NCBI RefSeq assembly: GCF_018129025.1
Contig: NZ_JAAEDI010000008.1
Location: 62,001-126,000, forward strand
Origin: Neoroseomonas terrae
GTDB lineage: Bacteria; Pseudomonadota; Alphaproteobacteria; Acetobacterales; Acetobacteraceae
Length of the DNA stretch: 64,000 nt
Direction of reading: 5' to 3'
In this document: positions 1-10,542 of the stretch, piece by piece
How positions within the stretch are numbered: position 1 is the first letter of the stretch
Layout: each line of letters opens with the position of its first letter
Made by a program: the position numbers and the translations under genes
The notes under the pieces: generated by a model
Told to the model about the DNA's origin: nothing
Database searches by the model: none
What the model saw: only the letters and a program-made list of their open reading frames with translations

Positions 1-1
1 A

Positions 2-148
2 TCGCGCGACGAGGTCGAACGCTGGCACCGGCGGCTGCTGATGGCGCAGGTCGCCGTGCTGGATCCGCCCCGGCCGCTGCCGTCCGGGGAGCTGGCCCTT
101 CACGCGGCGGACCCGGAAGGGAATGTGCTGTGCCTGTTCGCGGCGTAA
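2..148 (+). CDS. VOC-family protein, C-terminal fragment
   Basis: Only the last 48 codons are in the window; the 5' part lies to the left. The C-terminus reads HAADPEGNVLCLF followed by two alanines and TAA. The DPEGN pattern in the final beta strand is typical of glyoxalase/bleomycin-resistance/dioxygenase (VOC) proteins, where it closes the metal- or substrate-binding fold. The residues just before it (VAVLDPPRPLPSGEL) fit the preceding strand of that fold. The substrate cannot be told from this piece. It is followed by about 300 bp holding a dispersed repeat before the next gene. Confidence 0.55.
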   Translation, partial: SRDEVERWHRRLLMAQVAVLDPPRPLPSGELALHAADPEGNVLCLFAA

Positions 149-221
149 GGACGCGTGCATCGATCGTGGCCGGCGCGTAGCAGGAGCATGCTGCTACGTG
201 GATCGCTGGCGGTGGGGGACC

Positions 222-307
222 GGAGAGGGGCGTCGCCCCTCTCCGGACCTCACCCCACCAAAGGCCGAAGGGCCTTTGGAAACCTCGAATTGGCATCGGG
301 CACCAGC
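222..307 (+). repeat. Dispersed two-hairpin intergenic repeat, copy 1
   Basis: First hairpin at 222-244 has an 11-bp stem (GGAGAGGGGCG and its complement) around one base. Second hairpin at 258-279 has a 9-bp stem (CCAAAGGCC) with loop GAAG. The linker reads ACCTCACCCC, and the tail after the second stem begins AAACCTCGAATTGG. The same layout recurs in five other intergenic places in this window. The remaining 149-450 interval shows no other feature. Confidence 0.8.
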
Positions 308-450
308 GCTCGGCGTTCAGGGCTGCGTGGTCCGGGCGCTGCGGAGGCGTCCGGCGGGGCCGGGTGTCAGATACCGGCTTTCAAGGGTTTTGCGGGATGC
401 GGGTCGTGGAGGGGCAAAGCCGCTTTCCGGCCTGCGCTGGAGCTTCGCGC

Positions 451-1563
451 GTGAAAATCTGCGAGCTCACCAATGTCGACTTCTCCCTGCGCCACTTCCT
501 GTTGCCGCTGATGCGCGGGCTGCGCGACCGGGGGCATGAGGTCGTCGGCGTCTGCGCCGAAGGCCCGCTGCTCGATGCGCCGCGGGCCGAAGGATTCCGA
601 ATCGAGGCGATGCCGCTCGCGCGCAGCCTCAATCCCGTACCGCAGGCGCGGGCCTTCAAGGCGCTGTACGACTTCTTCCGGCGCGAGAAGTTCGACCTCG
701 TCCATGCGCACATGCCGATCAGCGGGCTGCTGGCGCGGCTGGCGGCGAAGGCGGCGGGCGTGCCGCGCGTCGCCTATACCTGCCACGGCTTCCTGTTCAA
801 CCAGCCTGGACCCCGGTGGCGGCGGTCGCTGTCGCTGCGGATGGAACGGCTCGGCGGGCGGATGACCGACGTGTTCCTCACGGTCAGCGAGGAGGAGGCC
901 GAAGATGCGCGGCGGCTGGGCATCCATGCCGGCGCCATTCCCGTCCTGAACGGCCGCAGCCCGGCTGTGTTCCATCCCGATCCGTCCGCGCGTGCGGTGC
1001 TGCGGGCTGAATTCGGGGTGCAGGAAACGGATTGCGTCGTCACCGTCGTCTCCCGCCTCGTGCGGCACAAGGGGCACCCGGAACTGCTGCGCGCCATGGA
1101 GGCGACGCCGAACAACGCCGTGTTGTGGGTGGTGGGGGAACGGCTGACGAGCGACCACGGGGAGTCGCTGGACCCGCATTTCGCCCGCGCCGAGGCGGTG
1201 CTTGGGCGGCGCGTGAAGCGCCTGGGCTACCGTCACGACATTCCGGCGATCCTCGCGGCCTCGGACGTGTTTTGCCTGCCGTCGCATTTCGAGGGGCTGC
1301 CGATGTCCATCATCGAGGCGATGCTGACAGGGCTGCCGGTGGTCGCAACGGATATCCGCGGGCCGCGCGAGCAGGTGCGGGACGGCGAGACCGGGCTGCT
1401 GGTGCCCCCGATGACCGATGGGCCGCTGGCGGCGGCATTGTCGCGCCTGGCCGAGGACCCGGCGCTGCGCGCGCGCATGGGCGCCGCGGCCCGGGCGATG
1501 GCGTTGGAGAAGTTCGACGAAGCGAAGGTGGTCGGACGGACGATGGACCTGCTGGGGGCGTAG
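451..1563 (+). CDS. GT4-family glycosyltransferase
   Basis: A 370-aa GT-B fold glycosyltransferase of group 1 (GT4), likely moving a sugar from a nucleotide donor to a polysaccharide or lipid-linked acceptor at the cytoplasmic face of the membrane. The N-terminal acceptor half opens with MKICELTNVDFSL and contains DLVHAHMPISG. The C-terminal donor half has SRLVRHKGHPELL and the EX7E-type motif FEGLPMSIIEAM followed by GLPVVATD, the usual nucleotide-sugar binding signature. I chose the GTG at 451 because homology begins there; an in-frame extension back to 364 encodes unlike sequence reaching toward the repeat region. There is no neighbouring polysaccharide locus, so the acceptor is unknown. 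A GC-rich palindrome separates it from the convergent monooxygenase gene. Confidence 0.85.
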   Translation: MKICELTNVDFSLRHFLLPLMRGLRDRGHEVVGVCAEGPLLDAPRAEGFRIEAMPLARSLNPVPQARAFKALYDFFRREKFDLVHAHMPISGLLARLAAKAAGVPRVAYTCHGFLFNQPGPRWRRSLSLRMERLGGRMTDVFLTVSEEEAEDARRLGIHAGAIPVLNGRSPAVFHPDPSARAVLRAEFGVQETDCVVTVVSRLVRHKGHPELLRAMEATPNNAVLWVVGERLTSDHGESLDPHFARAEAVLGRRVKRLGYRHDIPAILAASDVFCLPSHFEGLPMSIIEAMLTGLPVVATDIRGPREQVRDGETGLLVPPMTDGPLAAALSRLAEDPALRARMGAAARAMALEKFDEAKVVGRTMDLLGA

Positions 1564-1564
1564 G

Positions 1565-1590
1565 CCGGCGCGGCGGTGCCGCCGCGCCGG
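1565..1590. terminator. Bidirectional hairpin between convergent genes
   Basis: A perfect 12-bp stem (CCGGCGCGGCGG and its complement) with a 2-nt loop starts 2 bp after the glycosyltransferase stop and ends 8 bp before the stop of the convergent monooxygenase. There is no T tract, so termination is inferred from position and stem strength only. Confidence 0.5.
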
Positions 1591-1598
1591 TGCGTGCT

Positions 1599-2618
1599 TC
1601 AGCGCCAGCCCAGCGCCGGCGCGACGTTCTTCAGGATGCCCTCGATGACATGGGCGCAGTAGTCGACGCCGAGCTGGTTCGGAATGGTCAGCAGCAGCGT
1701 GTCGGCCTCGGCGATCCCTTCGTCGGCGCGGAGTTCCTCAATCAGCCGTTCGGGCTCGGCGGCGTAGCCGCGGCCGAAGATGGCGCGCGTCTTCTCGTCG
1801 ATGAAGCCGATCTGGTCCTCCTCCTTGCCGCGGCCGAAATAGCTACGGTCGCGGTCGTCCAGCAGCGGGAAGATGCTGCGGCTGACGGAGACGCGCGGCG
1901 TGCGGTCGTGGCCGGCTTCCGCCCAGGCCTCGCGATAGGCACGGATCTGCTTTGCCTGCTGGATGTGGAACGGCTCGCCCGTCTCATCGTCCTTCAGGGT
2001 GGAGCTTTGCAGGTTCATGCCCTTCTGCGCCGCCCAGATGGACGTCGCGTTCGAGCTGGAGCCCCACCAGATGCGCTCGCGCAGGCCTTCGGCATGCGGT
2101 TCGGGCCGCAGCAGGCCCGGCGGGTTGGGAAACATCGGGCGGGGGTTGGGCCTGGCGAAGCCCTCGCCGCGCAGCACGTCGAGGAACACCTCGGCATGGC
2201 GCCGGCCCATATCCGCGTCCGTTTCGCCTTCCGCCGGGGCGTAGCCGAAATAGCGCCAGCCATCGATCACCTGCTCGGGCGAGCCACGACTGAGGCCGAG
2301 CTGCAGGCGGCCGCCGCTGATGAGGTCCGCCGCGCCGGCGTCCTCCGCCATGTAGAGCGGATTCTCGTACCGCATGTCGATGACGGCGGTGCCGAGCTCG
2401 ATCCGCTTCGTCTTCGCCCCCATCGCCGCAAGCAGCGGAAAGGGTGCCGCGAGCTGCCGGGCGAAATGATGGACGCGGACATAGGCCCCGTCGGCGCCCA
2501 GTTCCTCTGCCGCAACGGCGAGGTCGATGGATTGCAGCAGGGCGTCACCGGCCGAGCGCGTGCCGGAATGGGGCGAAGGCGCCCAATGGCCGAAGGAAAG
2601 GAATCCGATCTTCTTCAT
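1599..2618 (-). CDS. LLM-class flavin-dependent oxidoreductase
   Basis: A 339-aa luciferase-like monooxygenase (TIM barrel, bacterial luciferase family) that would use reduced FMN, or F420 in some relatives, and O2 on an unknown small substrate. It begins MKKIGFLSFGHW, the usual first beta strand. GAYVRVHHFARQ is the family's second-strand region, and DLISGGRLQLGLSRGSP matches the conserved (S)xGRxxxGxGxG flavin-phosphate region. The length is normal. It follows the peptide ABC operon in the same direction after 235 bp without an evident terminator, so it might be read from that operon. The substrate is not predictable. Confidence 0.85.
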   Translation of the reverse strand: MKKIGFLSFGHWAPSPHSGTRSAGDALLQSIDLAVAAEELGADGAYVRVHHFARQLAAPFPLLAAMGAKTKRIELGTAVIDMRYENPLYMAEDAGAADLISGGRLQLGLSRGSPEQVIDGWRYFGYAPAEGETDADMGRRHAEVFLDVLRGEGFARPNPRPMFPNPPGLLRPEPHAEGLRERIWWGSSSNATSIWAAQKGMNLQSSTLKDDETGEPFHIQQAKQIRAYREAWAEAGHDRTPRVSVSRSIFPLLDDRDRSYFGRGKEEDQIGFIDEKTRAIFGRGYAAEPERLIEELRADEGIAEADTLLLTIPNQLGVDYCAHVIEGILKNVAPALGWR

Positions 2619-2853
2619 GGTGAAAGCTGGTCCGTGCTGGCGGGTTGGAAGACCCCGCCGGAGAGGTGGGGCGACCCGATCGGGTCACCATGTTGCCCGC
2701 TGATATGGCATCGGCCCCGGCGGCGCCCCAATCACCGGGACGGATGATGGTCATGGACGGAGCGGCGCATCTGGCTGGATGCCGAGGCGACGAGCCGTGT
2801 CCGAGGACCCCGGCCCCCTTTCAGTGCAGCCCCGCTCCCCTCGCCTGGATTCG

Positions 2854-3824
2854 CTATCCCCGCCGGTGGCATGCCACGAAGTGTCCGGCCCGCGCCTCGC
2901 GCAGCGGCGGCGAGACCTCGCGGCACATGCCGGTATCCGCGATCGGGCAGCGCGTATGGAAGTGACAGCCGGAGGGTGGGTTCAGCGGGCTCGGCACGTC
3001 GCCCTTCAGGCGGATGCGCTGGCGTTTCACCGTCGGGTCCGGGATGGGCACGGCCGAGAGCAGCGCCTCGGTATAGGGATGCAGCGGCGTGGTGTAGAGC
3101 TCGCGCGACGACGCGATCTCGACGATGCGGCCGAGATACATCACCGCGACGCGGTCGGAGATGTGCTCCACCACCGACAGGTCATGGGCGATGAACAGGA
3201 AGGTGAGGCCGAACTTCGCCTGAAGGTCCTCGAGCAGGTTCACCACCTGCGCCTGGATGGAGACGTCCAGCGCCGACACCGGCTCGTCGCAGATGATGAG
3301 CTTCGGCGAGACGGCGAGCGCGCGAGCAATGCCGATGCGCTGCCGCTGGCCGCCGGAGAATTCATGCGGGAAGCGCCGCATGTGGTCGGCGTTCAGCCCG
3401 ACGGTTTCCAGCAGCTCGACGACACGCTCCTCGCGCTCGCGCGCGTTCTTCGCGAGGCCATGGATGATCAGCGCCTCCGCGATGATGTCCCGCACCGTCA
3501 TCCGTGGGTTCAGGGAAGCGAAGGGGTCCTGGAAGATGATCTGCATGTCGCGCCTGAGCGCGATCATCTGCCGTTCAGTCAGCGCCGTGATGTCCTGGCC
3601 GTCGAACCAGACCTGTCCCGAGGTCGGTTCGATCAGCCGCAGGATCAGGCGGCCCGTGGTGGACTTGCCGCAGCCGGACTCCCCGACAAGACCCAGCGTC
3701 TCGCCGGCAGCGAGGTCGAAGGACACGCCGGAGACGGCATGAACCTCGTTCACCGTGCGCCGCAGGATGCCGCCCTTCACCGGAAAGCGCTTCACCAGAT
3801 CCTGCACGCGCAGCAGCGGCTCGG

Positions 3825-3828
<4 letters not shown>
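2854..3828 (-). CDS. Dipeptide/oligopeptide ABC transporter ATPase (DppF/OppF type)
   Basis: A 324-aa ATPase, the second of the two nucleotide-binding subunits of a peptide-type ABC importer. Walker A is GESGCGKST, the signature is LSGGQ-like ([13 protein letters not shown]), and Walker B is [12 protein letters not shown]. The C-terminal oligopeptide/dipeptide extension is present, with [11 protein letters not shown] carrying the cysteine pattern often seen in these subunits. The start at 3828 (MTEPLLRV) overlaps the stop of the upstream ATPase gene by 4 bp (ATGA); a longer in-frame extension is only antisense-like sequence. It is the last gene of the five-gene operon. Confidence 0.92.
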
Positions 3829-4807
<979 letters not shown>

Positions 4808-4811
<4 letters not shown>

Positions 4812-5734
4812 TGCACGCGCCTCGGGTCCAGCGCGTCGCGCAACCCGTCACCGACGAAGTTGATCGAAACGACGGTGAGGAAGATCGCGATGCCCGGCGC
4901 CAGCGCCCAATGCGGCGCGAAATCCAGATTGTCCTTCGCATCGAACAGCAGCCGTCCCCAGGTCGGGACATCGGGCGGAAAGCCGAGGCCGAGGAAGGAC
5001 AGCGTGCTTTCCGCGATGATCGCCGCCGCGATGTCGATGGTGGCGGCGACGATCACCGGCCCCAGCGCATTCGGCAGGATATGGCGGATGATGAGGCGCG
5101 ACCGGGATGCGCCGAGCGCCCGCGCCGCCTCGACGAACTCCTTCTCCCGCAGCGAGAAGAACTGCGCGCGAACCAGCCGCGCCACCGGCATCCAGTTGAA
5201 CGCGCCGATCACCGAGACGATGAGGATGAACACCCCCATCTCCAGCCCGACCACATCGGTGAGCGACTGGCGGAACAGGTAGATGATCAGCAGCAGCAGC
5301 GGGAGCTGCGGCAGGGACAGGAACAGATCCGTCACCCACATCAACGCCGCGTCCGTCTTGCCGCCAGCCATCCCCGCCGTGCTGCCGACCAGGATGCCGA
5401 GCCCGACCGCGACCATCATCGCCGTGAACCCGACGGCAAGCGAGATGCGCCCGCCATAGAGGATGCGCGCCAGCAGATCCTGCCCGAGATCGTCCGTGCC
5501 GAGCGGATGGGCGAGTGACGGCCCCTGCAACGTCGCCGAGAAGTCGATCTCGTCGATCGGCAGCGTCCAGAAGAACGGGCCGATCAGCACGCCGAGGATC
5601 AGCATCAGCAGCACGACGGCGCTTGCCACCGCCAGCTTGTGCTTGCGGAAGCGCCGCCAGGCCTCCTGCCACGGCCCGACATGCGGGCGACGGGCGGGGC
5701 TAGCGGTAGCTGATACGGGGATCGAGCCAGCCAT
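4808..5734 (-). CDS. Peptide ABC transporter permease (DppC/OppC type)
   Basis: A 308-aa inner-membrane permease. The N-terminal OppC_N segment (FRKHKLAVASAVVLLMLI) is followed by the periplasmic stretch HPLGTDDLGQDLLARILYG, which is diagnostic for DppC/OppC. The cytoplasmic EAA loop (EFVEAARALGASRSRLI) contacts the ATPases. It ends NFVGDGLRDALDPR, the standard DppC terminus. The start at 5734 lies 35 bp inside the end of the upstream permease gene, so the two overlap; a later start is possible, but the N-terminal residues before the first helix look acceptable. Confidence 0.92.
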
Positions 5735-6659
5735 ACAGGATGTCCGCCACCAGGTTGAAGAAGATGACCAGGCAGGCGAAGACGAAGGTCACGCCCATGA
5801 TCACCGGTGTGTCGTTCGCGAGGATCGCGCTGATCAGCAGGGAGCCGATGCCTGGCACGCGGAAGATCTGCTCGGTGACGATGGCGCCGCCGAACACCGC
5901 GGGCATCTGGAGCGCAACGAGCGTCACCACCGGGATCATCGCGTTGCGCACGACATGCCGGATGGTGATCCGCCGTTCGGGCAGGCCCTTCGATCGCGCC
6001 GTCGTCACATGGTCCAGCCGGATCACGTCGAGCACGGCGGAGCGCACGTAGCGCGTCCAGGCCGCGCCCTGGAACAGGCCCAGCACCATGATCGGCATGA
6101 TCGACTGCTTGAACATCTCCCACCACCAGCGCCAGCCGGTCGCCTCGATATCCGACCGGAACACGAAGGGCAGCCAGCCGAGATGGATGGAGAACAGCAG
6201 GATCAGCAGCAGCCCGGTGAAGAAGGTGGGCAGGGAGAAGCCAACGAAGGCAAGCGTGTTCGCCACCTGGTCGAACACCGAATAGGGTCGCGTCGCCGCA
6301 TACACCCCGACCGGCAACGCGATGCACAGGGCGAGGATCTGTGAGGTGCCGATCACCGCGACCGTCGTCGGCAGCCGTTGGAGGATGAGCTGATCGACCG
6401 GGATGCGGCTGACGAAGGAATACCCCCATTCGCCGCGGAGCATGGAACTCAGCCAGGCGAAATAGCGGATGTGGACGGGGTCATCCATGCCGAGGCTCGC
6501 GCGCAGATGCGCGCGGACATCGGGCGGGATGGCCGGATTGGTCGCCAGCTCCTCGAACGGGTCTCCGGGCGCGAGCGCCAGGACGGTGAAGAGGATCACG
6601 CTGATCCCGAGCAGGCTCGGGATCGCGATCAGCAGGCGGCGGATAAGGTACTGGGTCAC
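5700..6659 (-). CDS. Peptide ABC transporter permease (DppB/OppB type)
   Basis: A 319-aa inner-membrane permease with the typical start MTQYLIRRLLIAIPSLLGIS and LAPGDPF, six predicted membrane segments, and the EAA loop with TTARSKGLPERRIT. The end GWLDPRISYR is the family terminus. It has a GTG start at 6659, 10 bp after the receptor gene stop, inside the operon. Together with the DppC-like partner it forms the channel. The substrate could be peptides, but in alphaproteobacteria this family also carries sugars, opines or nickel chelates. Confidence 0.92.
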   Translation of the reverse strand: MTQYLIRRLLIAIPSLLGISVILFTVLALAPGDPFEELATNPAIPPDVRAHLRASLGMDDPVHIRYFAWLSSMLRGEWGYSFVSRIPVDQLILQRLPTTVAVIGTSQILALCIALPVGVYAATRPYSVFDQVANTLAFVGFSLPTFFTGLLLILLFSIHLGWLPFVFRSDIEATGWRWWWEMFKQSIMPIMVLGLFQGAAWTRYVRSAVLDVIRLDHVTTARSKGLPERRITIRHVVRNAMIPVVTLVALQMPAVFGGAIVTEQIFRVPGIGSLLISAILANDTPVIMGVTFVFACLVIFFNLVADILYGWLDPRISYR

Positions 6660-6669
6660 GCCAGAGGAA

Positions 6670-8469
6670 TCAGGTCTGGCGCCACCAGTCGCGCAGCAGC
6701 CAGGTCGTGCCGTCCCAGGCGGACAGGACGTGGTGCAGGTTGTTGAGGCTCGCGCTCACGGTCGGGCGCTTGACCAGCGGGATGATGTGGTTGCTGGACA
6801 CCACCAGGTCGTTCATGCGGATGAACATCGCGGCGCGCTTGATCGGATCGAGCTCACCCTGCGCCTGGCGGTACAGGGTGTCATACTCGTCATTGCGGTA
6901 CCGGACGATGTTGCGCCCCTGCCAGTTGTTGGCCTTGGCGGAGCATTCCCACGACACGTACTGGTTCATGAACCGCTCGGGGTCCGCCTGCGGCATGGTC
7001 GTCGTGTACATCTGCATGTCGGCATAGAGCTTGACGTAGGTGTCGGGATTGCCGACGTCGGAGGAGAAGAACACCGACCCGTTGACCGACTTGAGTTCCA
7101 GGTCGATGCCGGCCCGCTGCGCCGCCTGCTTGTACACGGCCTGCGTGCGTTGGCGCGGCGCGTTGACCGAGGTCTGGAACACGAACTTCAACCGCACGTC
7201 GCCCTTGGCGCGGATGTTGTCGCGGCCGCGCGCCCAGCCGGCGCGGTCGAGTATTTCGTTCGCCTTCTGGATGTTGAATTCCCAGCGCATGTTGGGCGAG
7301 ACGAAGCGCGGCGGGTTGTTCAGGAAGTTCGCCGTCGCCGGACCACCGCGCCCGTAGATGTGCTGTTCGAGCGCATTGCGGTCGATCAGCAGCGCCATCG
7401 CCTCGCGCACCGCGGGGTCGCGGAAGGCGGGGTGTTCGGTCTTGATCGAGGACCGCTCGCCATCGACCTCGCGGTTCGGATCAGTGGTGTTGAGCTGCAC
7501 GAATTCGATGGCACCGCCATCGACGATGTTCACCTTGCCGCGCCCGGCTTCCTCGAGGCGCTTCAGGATCGCGTCCTCGACCTGCATGTTCCAGGCATAG
7601 TCGAAATCGGCCGTCTGCAGCACGGCGCGCGCCGCCGAGACGGCATCCCCGCCGCCCTTGATCTCGAGCGTGTCGAAATACGGGCGGTTGTCGAGGTAGT
7701 AGTTCGGATTCAGCTCAGCGCGCAGATTGTCGCCCGGCGCGAAGGACACGAACTTGTAAGCGCTGGTGCCGACCGGACGCAGGTTGTTTGGCGCGTCGCG
7801 CGCATTCGCGCCCGCATAGTCCTTGAACAGGTGCTTCGGGATGATCTGCCCGATCGCGGCGACGAAGGCATCGGCCCAGAACGGCGTCGGCTGGTTGAAC
7901 TCAACCCGCACGGTGAAGTCGTCCACCTTCACCACGTTGACGTCGCGATAGGAGCCCGATGTGACCGCCGCGACGGCCGGGTTCTTCGCGAATTCCCAGT
8001 TGAAGACGACGTCGTCGGCCGAGAATTGCTGGCCGTCGTGCCACTTCGCATCCCGCCGCAGCTTCCAGGTGACGGACCGCCCGTCCTCCGCGAGGCCGCG
8101 GTTCTCGACCGAGGGAATTTCCGCGGCGAGGATCGGATGCAGCGTACCGTCGGACGCCCAGCCGGCGAGGGGCTCGTAGAAGACGCGGCTGGCATCGGCA
8201 TTGGTGGTGCCGGACCCGAAATGCGGGTTCAGCAGCGTCGCCGCCTGCCAGTACAGGATCTTCAGCGCGCCGCCGCCGCCCCGCCGCGCCGGACCGTAAT
8301 TCGGCACGGATTGCGCCGAGGCCGGGCTCGCCACGCCGGCGATGGCCAGAAGCTGGGTGGCCATTGGCGCGGTTAGGCCGACAGCAGCCATGCGCCTCAC
8401 GAAGCCGCGTCGCGACAGGGTGCCGCGCTGCACGCGGCCGATCATCTGACGCAGGTCGTCGTCGCTCAT
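6670..8469 (-). CDS. Peptide-type ABC transporter substrate-binding protein (SBP family 5)
   Basis: A 599-aa periplasmic receptor, first gene of the operon. A twin-arginine-like signal (SRRGFVRRMAAVGL, residues 19-32) ends near SPASAQS. The SBP_bac_5 core is clear: TWKLRRDAKWHDGQQFSADDVVFNWE is split over the hallmark strand and helix, and later PAVREAMALLIDR marks the second lobe. It is longer than DppA (about 535 aa), closer to the alphaproteobacterial receptors annotated for peptides or unknown solutes. A GGGAGA ribosome-binding site lies about 6 bp before the ATG. The Tat motif suggests export after folding. Confidence 0.9.
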   Translation of the reverse strand: MSDDDLRQMIGRVQRGTLSRRGFVRRMAAVGLTAPMATQLLAIAGVASPASAQSVPNYGPARRGGGGALKILYWQAATLLNPHFGSGTTNADASRVFYEPLAGWASDGTLHPILAAEIPSVENRGLAEDGRSVTWKLRRDAKWHDGQQFSADDVVFNWEFAKNPAVAAVTSGSYRDVNVVKVDDFTVRVEFNQPTPFWADAFVAAIGQIIPKHLFKDYAGANARDAPNNLRPVGTSAYKFVSFAPGDNLRAELNPNYYLDNRPYFDTLEIKGGGDAVSAARAVLQTADFDYAWNMQVEDAILKRLEEAGRGKVNIVDGGAIEFVQLNTTDPNREVDGERSSIKTEHPAFRDPAVREAMALLIDRNALEQHIYGRGGPATANFLNNPPRFVSPNMRWEFNIQKANEILDRAGWARGRDNIRAKGDVRLKFVFQTSVNAPRQRTQAVYKQAAQRAGIDLELKSVNGSVFFSSDVGNPDTYVKLYADMQMYTTTMPQADPERFMNQYVSWECSAKANNWQGRNIVRYRNDEYDTLYRQAQGELDPIKRAAMFIRMNDLVVSSNHIIPLVKRPTVSASLNNLHHVLSAWDGTTWLLRDWWRQT

Positions 8470-8608
8470 CGCTTGTCTCCCAGTTCTGTAACAGGCGATG
8501 ATTCACCGGCCTCCCTGCGGCCCGGTGCCATCGCCATTCATTCGGTCGTCAAAAACGCTACATGATTGGCCGCCACCGTCACTACGGGATTTTTGCCCTT
8601 CGGCCGTC

Positions 8609-9805
8609 TCAGGCGCGGCCGCTGCCCATTTCCTGCTCGACCACGCTCACCCAATAGGCGACGCCGAGCGGGATGATGTCGTCGTTGAAGTCGTACAGCG
8701 GCGTGTGGACCTCAGGCGAAGTGCCGTCAGGCCCCTTGCCGCCGCCAAGGAAGATGAAGGCGCCGGGCCGTGCTTCGAGCATGAGTGCGAAATCCTCCGC
8801 GCCGGTGATCGGTGGGATGGTGGCGACTTCGCCTTCGCTCAGCACCGCATTCGCGGCATGGCGCGCGACCTCCGTCTGCTCCGCGTGGTTCACCAGCGCG
8901 GGTACGCCGCGGCGATAGACGGCCTCGGCGGTGCACCCGTAGGACGCGGCGAGGCCGTTCGCGAGTTCGATGACGCGCTTCTCCAGCGTGTCGCGCACGG
9001 CCGGAAGATAGCTGCGCGCCGTGCCGGTTATGGTAATTTCCGCCGGCATCACGTTGGGCGAGACCGGTGATCCGCCCTGGATCGACCCGACGCTGAGCAC
9101 CGCCGCTTCGATCGCCGGCACGTTGCGACCGATGATGGTCTGCAGCGCCAACACGAAATGCGCCTGGACCACCGTCACGTCGGTCGCGAGATGCGGCGAG
9201 GAACCGCCATGCCCCCCCGTGCCGCGGAAGGTGACGAAGAAGCGGTCCGAGGCCGCGAGTGCGGGCCCGGGCCGGATGCCGAAGACGCCCGCGGGCATGG
9301 TCGGTGCGTTGTGCAGGCCATAGACGGCATCGCAGGGGAAGCGGTCGAACAGCCCGTCCGCGATCATCGCCTTGGCGCCGCCGCGACCTTCCTCGGCGGG
9401 CTGGAAGATGAGATGGACGGTGCCGGCAAAGTCGCGATGCTGCGACAGCCAGCGCGCCGCGCCGAGCAGCATCGTCGTGTGGCCGTCATGCCCGCAGGCA
9501 TGCATCACGCCGATATTCGTCGACGCATAGGGCTTGCCGGTCTGTTCGGTGATCTGCAGCGCGTCCATGTCGGCGCGCAGCCCGATGACGCGCTGGCCCG
9601 GCCTGATGCCCTTGATGGTGCCGACGACGCCGAGCTTGCCGACGCCTTCCGTCACCTCGATGCCCAGCGCGCGGAGTTCCCGCGCCACCAGCGCGGCGGT
9701 GCGCGTCTCCTCCATGCCGAGTTCGGGATGGGCGTGGATGTCCTGGCGGATGGCAGCGAGGTCCGGCAGCCACGCCTTCACGCCATCGATCACGGGGTTG
9801 GTCAT
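8609..9805 (-). CDS. M20-family amidohydrolase (hippurate hydrolase type)
   Basis: A 398-aa metallopeptidase of family M20D, the class including hippurate hydrolases, N-acyl-L-amino acid amidohydrolases and IAA-amino acid hydrolases. The metal site is visible: HACGHDGHTTMLLG, QPAEEGRGGAK (catalytic and metal Glu pair), GLHN, and a C-terminal VHTPLYDFND with its metal His. The dimerisation domain contains TGGHGGSSPH. I chose the ATG at 9805 (MTNPVIDGVKAWL); the extension to 10189 runs antisense through the neighbouring gene. It lies upstream of the peptide importer on the same strand with 139 bp between them, so it may act on imported acyl-amino acids or peptides. That link is inferred. Confidence 0.9.
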   Translation of the reverse strand: MTNPVIDGVKAWLPDLAAIRQDIHAHPELGMEETRTAALVARELRALGIEVTEGVGKLGVVGTIKGIRPGQRVIGLRADMDALQITEQTGKPYASTNIGVMHACGHDGHTTMLLGAARWLSQHRDFAGTVHLIFQPAEEGRGGAKAMIADGLFDRFPCDAVYGLHNAPTMPAGVFGIRPGPALAASDRFFVTFRGTGGHGGSSPHLATDVTVVQAHFVLALQTIIGRNVPAIEAAVLSVGSIQGGSPVSPNVMPAEITITGTARSYLPAVRDTLEKRVIELANGLAASYGCTAEAVYRRGVPALVNHAEQTEVARHAANAVLSEGEVATIPPITGAEDFALMLEARPGAFIFLGGGKGPDGTSPEVHTPLYDFNDDIIPLGVAYWVSVVEQEMGSGRA

Positions 9806-9928
9806 CGGGCGGGCCCTTTCCATGGCGGCTGCCGTGATGAAAGGCGCAACCGGCGGGCAGGGCAAGCGGTTGCCGAACGCGCCGGGACAGCGCAGGCTTT
9901 GGTCCGTCCCAAGAACGAGGCGAGGTCC

Positions 9929-10540
9929 ATGGCCGATCCCATCCTGTTCCCCGGCGCCGTCGAATGGTCGGGCGAGAACCCCGGTATTTCCCTGAAGGAG
10001 GACCCGGCGGGAGCCTTCACGACGCTTGCTTCCTTCTTTCGCGTCGTGCTGTCGCCGCATGGTCGAGGCCACGCGCTGGTGCTGCTGCAATCGCCCGGTG
10101 AGACGGCGCCGCCCGCCGATCGCGCCAATCTGTGCCTGACGGACAATGAGCGGCTCGCCCGCTGGCTGGTCGCCGACTACGTTTCCCATTTCGGGGCGTG
10201 GCGGGGGCTGCCGGGGCTGTCCGGGCTGCAGTACCGTCGGCTCGACAGCGTCACCCCGGCTGGCAACGCCATCACGAGCTACAGCGAAACGGTGCGCGCC
10301 GGGGATACGACGGTGGCGCTCGCCTGGTCCGGCCTAGGCACGCCGTTCTGCTTCGCGTTGACGCCCGGAAACTCCGCCACCGGCAAGCACCACATGCCGA
10401 GCCTCTTCGTCGGCTGCGACAAGGCGACGGTGACCGTGAACGGTCGCGAGCGTCCGGGCGCGCCGATTCCGCGCGACATCGCGGGGCAGCGGATCTCGAC
10501 GGCGATGCTGGCCTTCTCGGAGACCTGGATCCGCGCCTGA
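9929..10540 (+). CDS. Hypothetical protein, 203 aa
   Basis: I do not recognise this family. The predicted protein is soluble, with no signal peptide or membrane segment. It begins MADPILFPGAVEWSG with a GAGGCGAGG purine run upstream of the ATG, and ends FSETWIRA. The sequence has even hydrophobic/charged alternation and normal codon use for the window, which argues that it is a real gene. It is divergent from the M20 gene (123 bp apart) and convergent with mntP (2 bp apart). Confidence 0.6.
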   Translation: MADPILFPGAVEWSGENPGISLKEDPAGAFTTLASFFRVVLSPHGRGHALVLLQSPGETAPPADRANLCLTDNERLARWLVADYVSHFGAWRGLPGLSGLQYRRLDSVTPAGNAITSYSETVRAGDTTVALAWSGLGTPFCFALTPGNSATGKHHMPSLFVGCDKATVTVNGRERPGAPIPRDIAGQRISTAMLAFSETWIRA

Positions 10541-10542
10541 GT

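Noticed and set aside
1032-2747. 571-codon plus-strand open frame
   Set aside because: Overlaps the end of the glycosyltransferase gene in another frame and is antisense to the monooxygenase gene; no protein-like motifs.
2545-2754. Small minus-strand frame reaching into the gap beyond the monooxygenase start
   Set aside because: Overlaps the monooxygenase start in another frame and has no conserved features or convincing ribosome-binding site.
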